Of a stretch of 64,000 bases of DNA, positions 62,377 to 64,000 are shown one piece after another (within the stretch, counting starts at the first letter, position 1; the number at the start of each line of letters is the position of its first letter). Both the position numbers and the translations under genes were made by a program. This DNA is from Planococcus citreus (GTDB lineage: Bacteria; Bacillota; Bacilli; Bacillales_A; Planococcaceae). The stretch is taken from NCBI RefSeq assembly GCF_003664125.1, contig NZ_RCCP01000004.1, forward strand, positions 124,001-188,000, given 5' to 3'. The notes beneath the pieces are model-generated. The model had not been told where the DNA came from. It did not search any database and worked only from the letters and a program-made list of their open reading frames with translations.

Positions 62377-63867
62377 TTATTTTTTGCGCTGCATCAATTG
62401 ATGCTCAGTGTTCAAGGCTTTGAACAGCGCGATGACCATCAGGATCATGACGAACGAAAACGGTAAAGCCGCAATGATGATGGTGTTTTGCACAGCTGTC
62501 AAACCGCCTACAGAAAGCAGGATCGCAGCGACGAGTGACTGGGCGATGCCCCAAAGGATCTTAATCTGGTTGCTCGGAAGCAACGAACCTTTTGTCGATT
62601 GCATGCCCAGGACGAAAGTCGCTGAGTCTGCAGATGTGATGAAGAATGTGCTGACGAGCAAGATCGCGATAATCGACATGATGATCCCGAGCGGCAATTG
62701 GCTGAATGTCGCAAACAAAGTTTGTTCGGTCGGGAAGGCGGTCAAGTCGACACCGCTTTTTTGGATATCGATCGCAGTGGTCCCGAATGCGCCAAACCAT
62801 AGCGAACCGAAAATCGTTGGAGCGAGGACAACGCCGATCAAAAACTCGCGGATCGTCCGGCCTTTGGAAACGCGGGCGATGAACATGCTGACGAATGGCG
62901 CCCAGGAAATCCACCATGCCCAGTAGAAGATTGTCCAGCCATCGAGCCAGCTGCGGTTTTCCGCATCAAGCGGTGCAGACTGGAAACTCAAGCTGATCAA
63001 ATTCTGGACATAAGCCCCGAATGTTTCCGTAAAGAGATTGAGGATCAGAATCGTCGGGCCCAGAATGAGGACCAATACCAGCAAAACGATGGCCAGGACC
63101 ATATTGGTATTGGATAAATACTTGATTCCTTTGTTCAGTCCCGACCAAGCCGAGATGATGAACAAAAGTGTAACGACACCGATGATGACCATCTGCACCC
63201 AGTATTCCTGGGGTGCGCCGAATAGGTAAGCAAGCCCGCCGTTTATTTGGGCAGCCCCGAAGCCAAGCGATGTGGCGACGCCAAAGACGGTGGCGAATAC
63301 AGCCAATACGTCAACTAATGTGCCAAGCGGGCCGTTCATGCGATCGCCGAACAGTGGCTTCAATGTGGTCGAAATCAGAGCTGGCTGCCCTTTGCGGAAT
63401 TGGAAGAACGCCAGGGACAGTGCGACCATTCCATACATGGCCCAGACGTGGATGCCCCAATGGTAGTAAGTACGCTGCAAAGCTTCCTTGAAAGCTTCAT
63501 CCGTTCCGGGTTCAGCTGTCGCTGGCTGGATGGCGAAATGAGACAGCGGTTCAGAAGCGCCGTAGAAGACGAGCCCGATGCCCATTCCGGCTGAGAACAG
63601 CATGGCCAGCCAAGTAAATGTGGAAAATTCAGGCCGGTCCGAATCCCGGCCGAGGCGGATTTTGCCGTAGGGGCTAACGATGATGACGATGACAAAAATC
63701 AGCAGAAGCGCCATGATCATCAAATAATACCAGCCGAAAGCTGTATTGATATAAGTTCGGATTGTTCCTGTAGCCTGTTCAAATACTTCCGGCGCGATAA
63801 CTCCGAAGCCGACGGTCAAAATGACAAGTGCGAATGCGATATAGAAAACTTTAGTTGCTTTGTTCAT
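62377..63867 (-). CDS. BCCT family betaine/carnitine/choline transporter
   Basis: A 496-residue protein with the normal 12 spans. The Na+-site helix SAGMGIGLVFYGASEPLSHF, WAMYGMVALSLAF and the substrate helix TIFYWAWWISWAPFVSMFIARVSKGRTIREF are those of the BetP/OpuD family; the Trp-rich stretch forms the trimethylammonium cage. It would import compatible solutes, which suits a salt-tolerant host. TAGGAGGAA lies just ahead of ATG 63867. Gene-free bases 63868-64000 lie upstream; a TTGACT is present there but no well-spaced -10. Confidence 0.93.
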   Translation of the reverse strand: MNKATKVFYIAFALVILTVGFGVIAPEVFEQATGTIRTYINTAFGWYYLMIMALLLIFVIVIIVSPYGKIRLGRDSDRPEFSTFTWLAMLFSAGMGIGLVFYGASEPLSHFAIQPATAEPGTDEAFKEALQRTYYHWGIHVWAMYGMVALSLAFFQFRKGQPALISTTLKPLFGDRMNGPLGTLVDVLAVFATVFGVATSLGFGAAQINGGLAYLFGAPQEYWVQMVIIGVVTLLFIISAWSGLNKGIKYLSNTNMVLAIVLLVLVLILGPTILILNLFTETFGAYVQNLISLSFQSAPLDAENRSWLDGWTIFYWAWWISWAPFVSMFIARVSKGRTIREFLIGVVLAPTIFGSLWFGAFGTTAIDIQKSGVDLTAFPTEQTLFATFSQLPLGIIMSIIAILLVSTFFITSADSATFVLGMQSTKGSLLPSNQIKILWGIAQSLVAAILLSVGGLTAVQNTIIIAALPFSFVMILMVIALFKALNTEHQLMQRKK

Positions 63868-64000
63868 GTTTCCTCCTATGATGTTTTTTTAACATAACTA
63901 TTAAAGGTATAGGAATGCGGAAGAATAGTCAAATGCTTAGCAGATAATAAAAACTTGTGATTTGATATTCTTATTTGGGAAAATGAGGATAATAAAATCC

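Overview
The window is a chromosomal segment of a low-to-mid GC Gram-positive bacterium of the Bacillales. The best match is a Planococcaceae member of the Planococcus/Planomicrobium type. The evidence is AGGAGG-type ribosome binding sites with frequent TTG and GTG starts, B. subtilis-like sigma-A and sigma-B promoters, a guanine riboswitch ahead of xpt-pbuX, and many Bacillus-type genes (ykvI, ykvR, yflT, ispA, cgoX/hemY, coaW type II, pepF). I see no rRNA, tRNA, prophage, CRISPR array or intact insertion sequence. The genus assignment is inference from gene content and was not tested by alignment.

Layout. 1-5620: 3' part of a hexuronate catabolic operon (TRAP transporter, Zn-dehydrogenase, KDPG aldolase, mannonate dehydratase, mannonate oxidoreductase-like SDR, HPS/KGPDC-family enzyme). 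5623-7285: a FetAB-type iron exporter behind three Fur-like boxes. 7285-14392: a dispersed element, a saccharopine-dehydrogenase-like protein, intracellular subtilisin, type II pantothenate kinase, nitroreductase, coproporphyrinogen oxidase and a LysM/NlpC-P60 wall hydrolase. 14692-24854: acyl-CoA ligase plus thioesterase and a TetR regulator, Ogt, a 23-residue-repeat protein, formate-THF ligase, DUF4139 with TspO, proline dehydrogenase and a thioesterase. 24985-27552: a structured repeat, then the riboswitch-controlled xpt-pbuX operon. 27550-37381: alpha/beta hydrolase, a degenerate M50-like membrane protein, a ring-cleaving dioxygenase, a second proline dehydrogenase, acetamidase/formamidase, shikimate kinase, lactonase and a Sco-like protein. 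37598-46323: the glycogen operon glgBCDAP plus an SDR. 46382-64000: a ComEC/ComEA-like lipoprotein with DUF3006, a second copy of the dispersed element, ykvI, stress proteins, flavin monooxygenase, NCS2 permease, PepF, an ATP-grasp protein, small stress-type genes, an SrpA-like catalase, glutamate dehydrogenase and a BCCT transporter.

How the genes fit together. Most of the window is housekeeping and catabolism in short operons separated by strong, often bidirectional terminators. The hexuronate genes turn D-fructuronate into mannonate and, through KDG phosphate, into pyruvate and glyceraldehyde-3-phosphate. The KDG kinase and uronate isomerase are not in the window. The glycogen operon holds synthesis (GlgC/GlgD/GlgA/GlgB) and breakdown (GlgP) in one unit. 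Four sites resembling sigma-B promoters precede a yflT-type gene, two very small hydrophilic proteins and the glutamate dehydrogenase, which suggests a scattered general-stress regulon.

Most unusual points: (1) a dispersed ~220-bp hairpin element found twice, each time at a gene terminator and each time between 16- or 23-bp direct copies of that terminator; (2) three Fur-like operators lying upstream, not downstream, of the fetAB promoter; (3) an M50-family homologue that has lost its zinc ligands; (4) an SDR lacking the catalytic lysine; (5) a multi-hairpin repeat of a second family near 25 kb with a partial copy at 59.4 kb.
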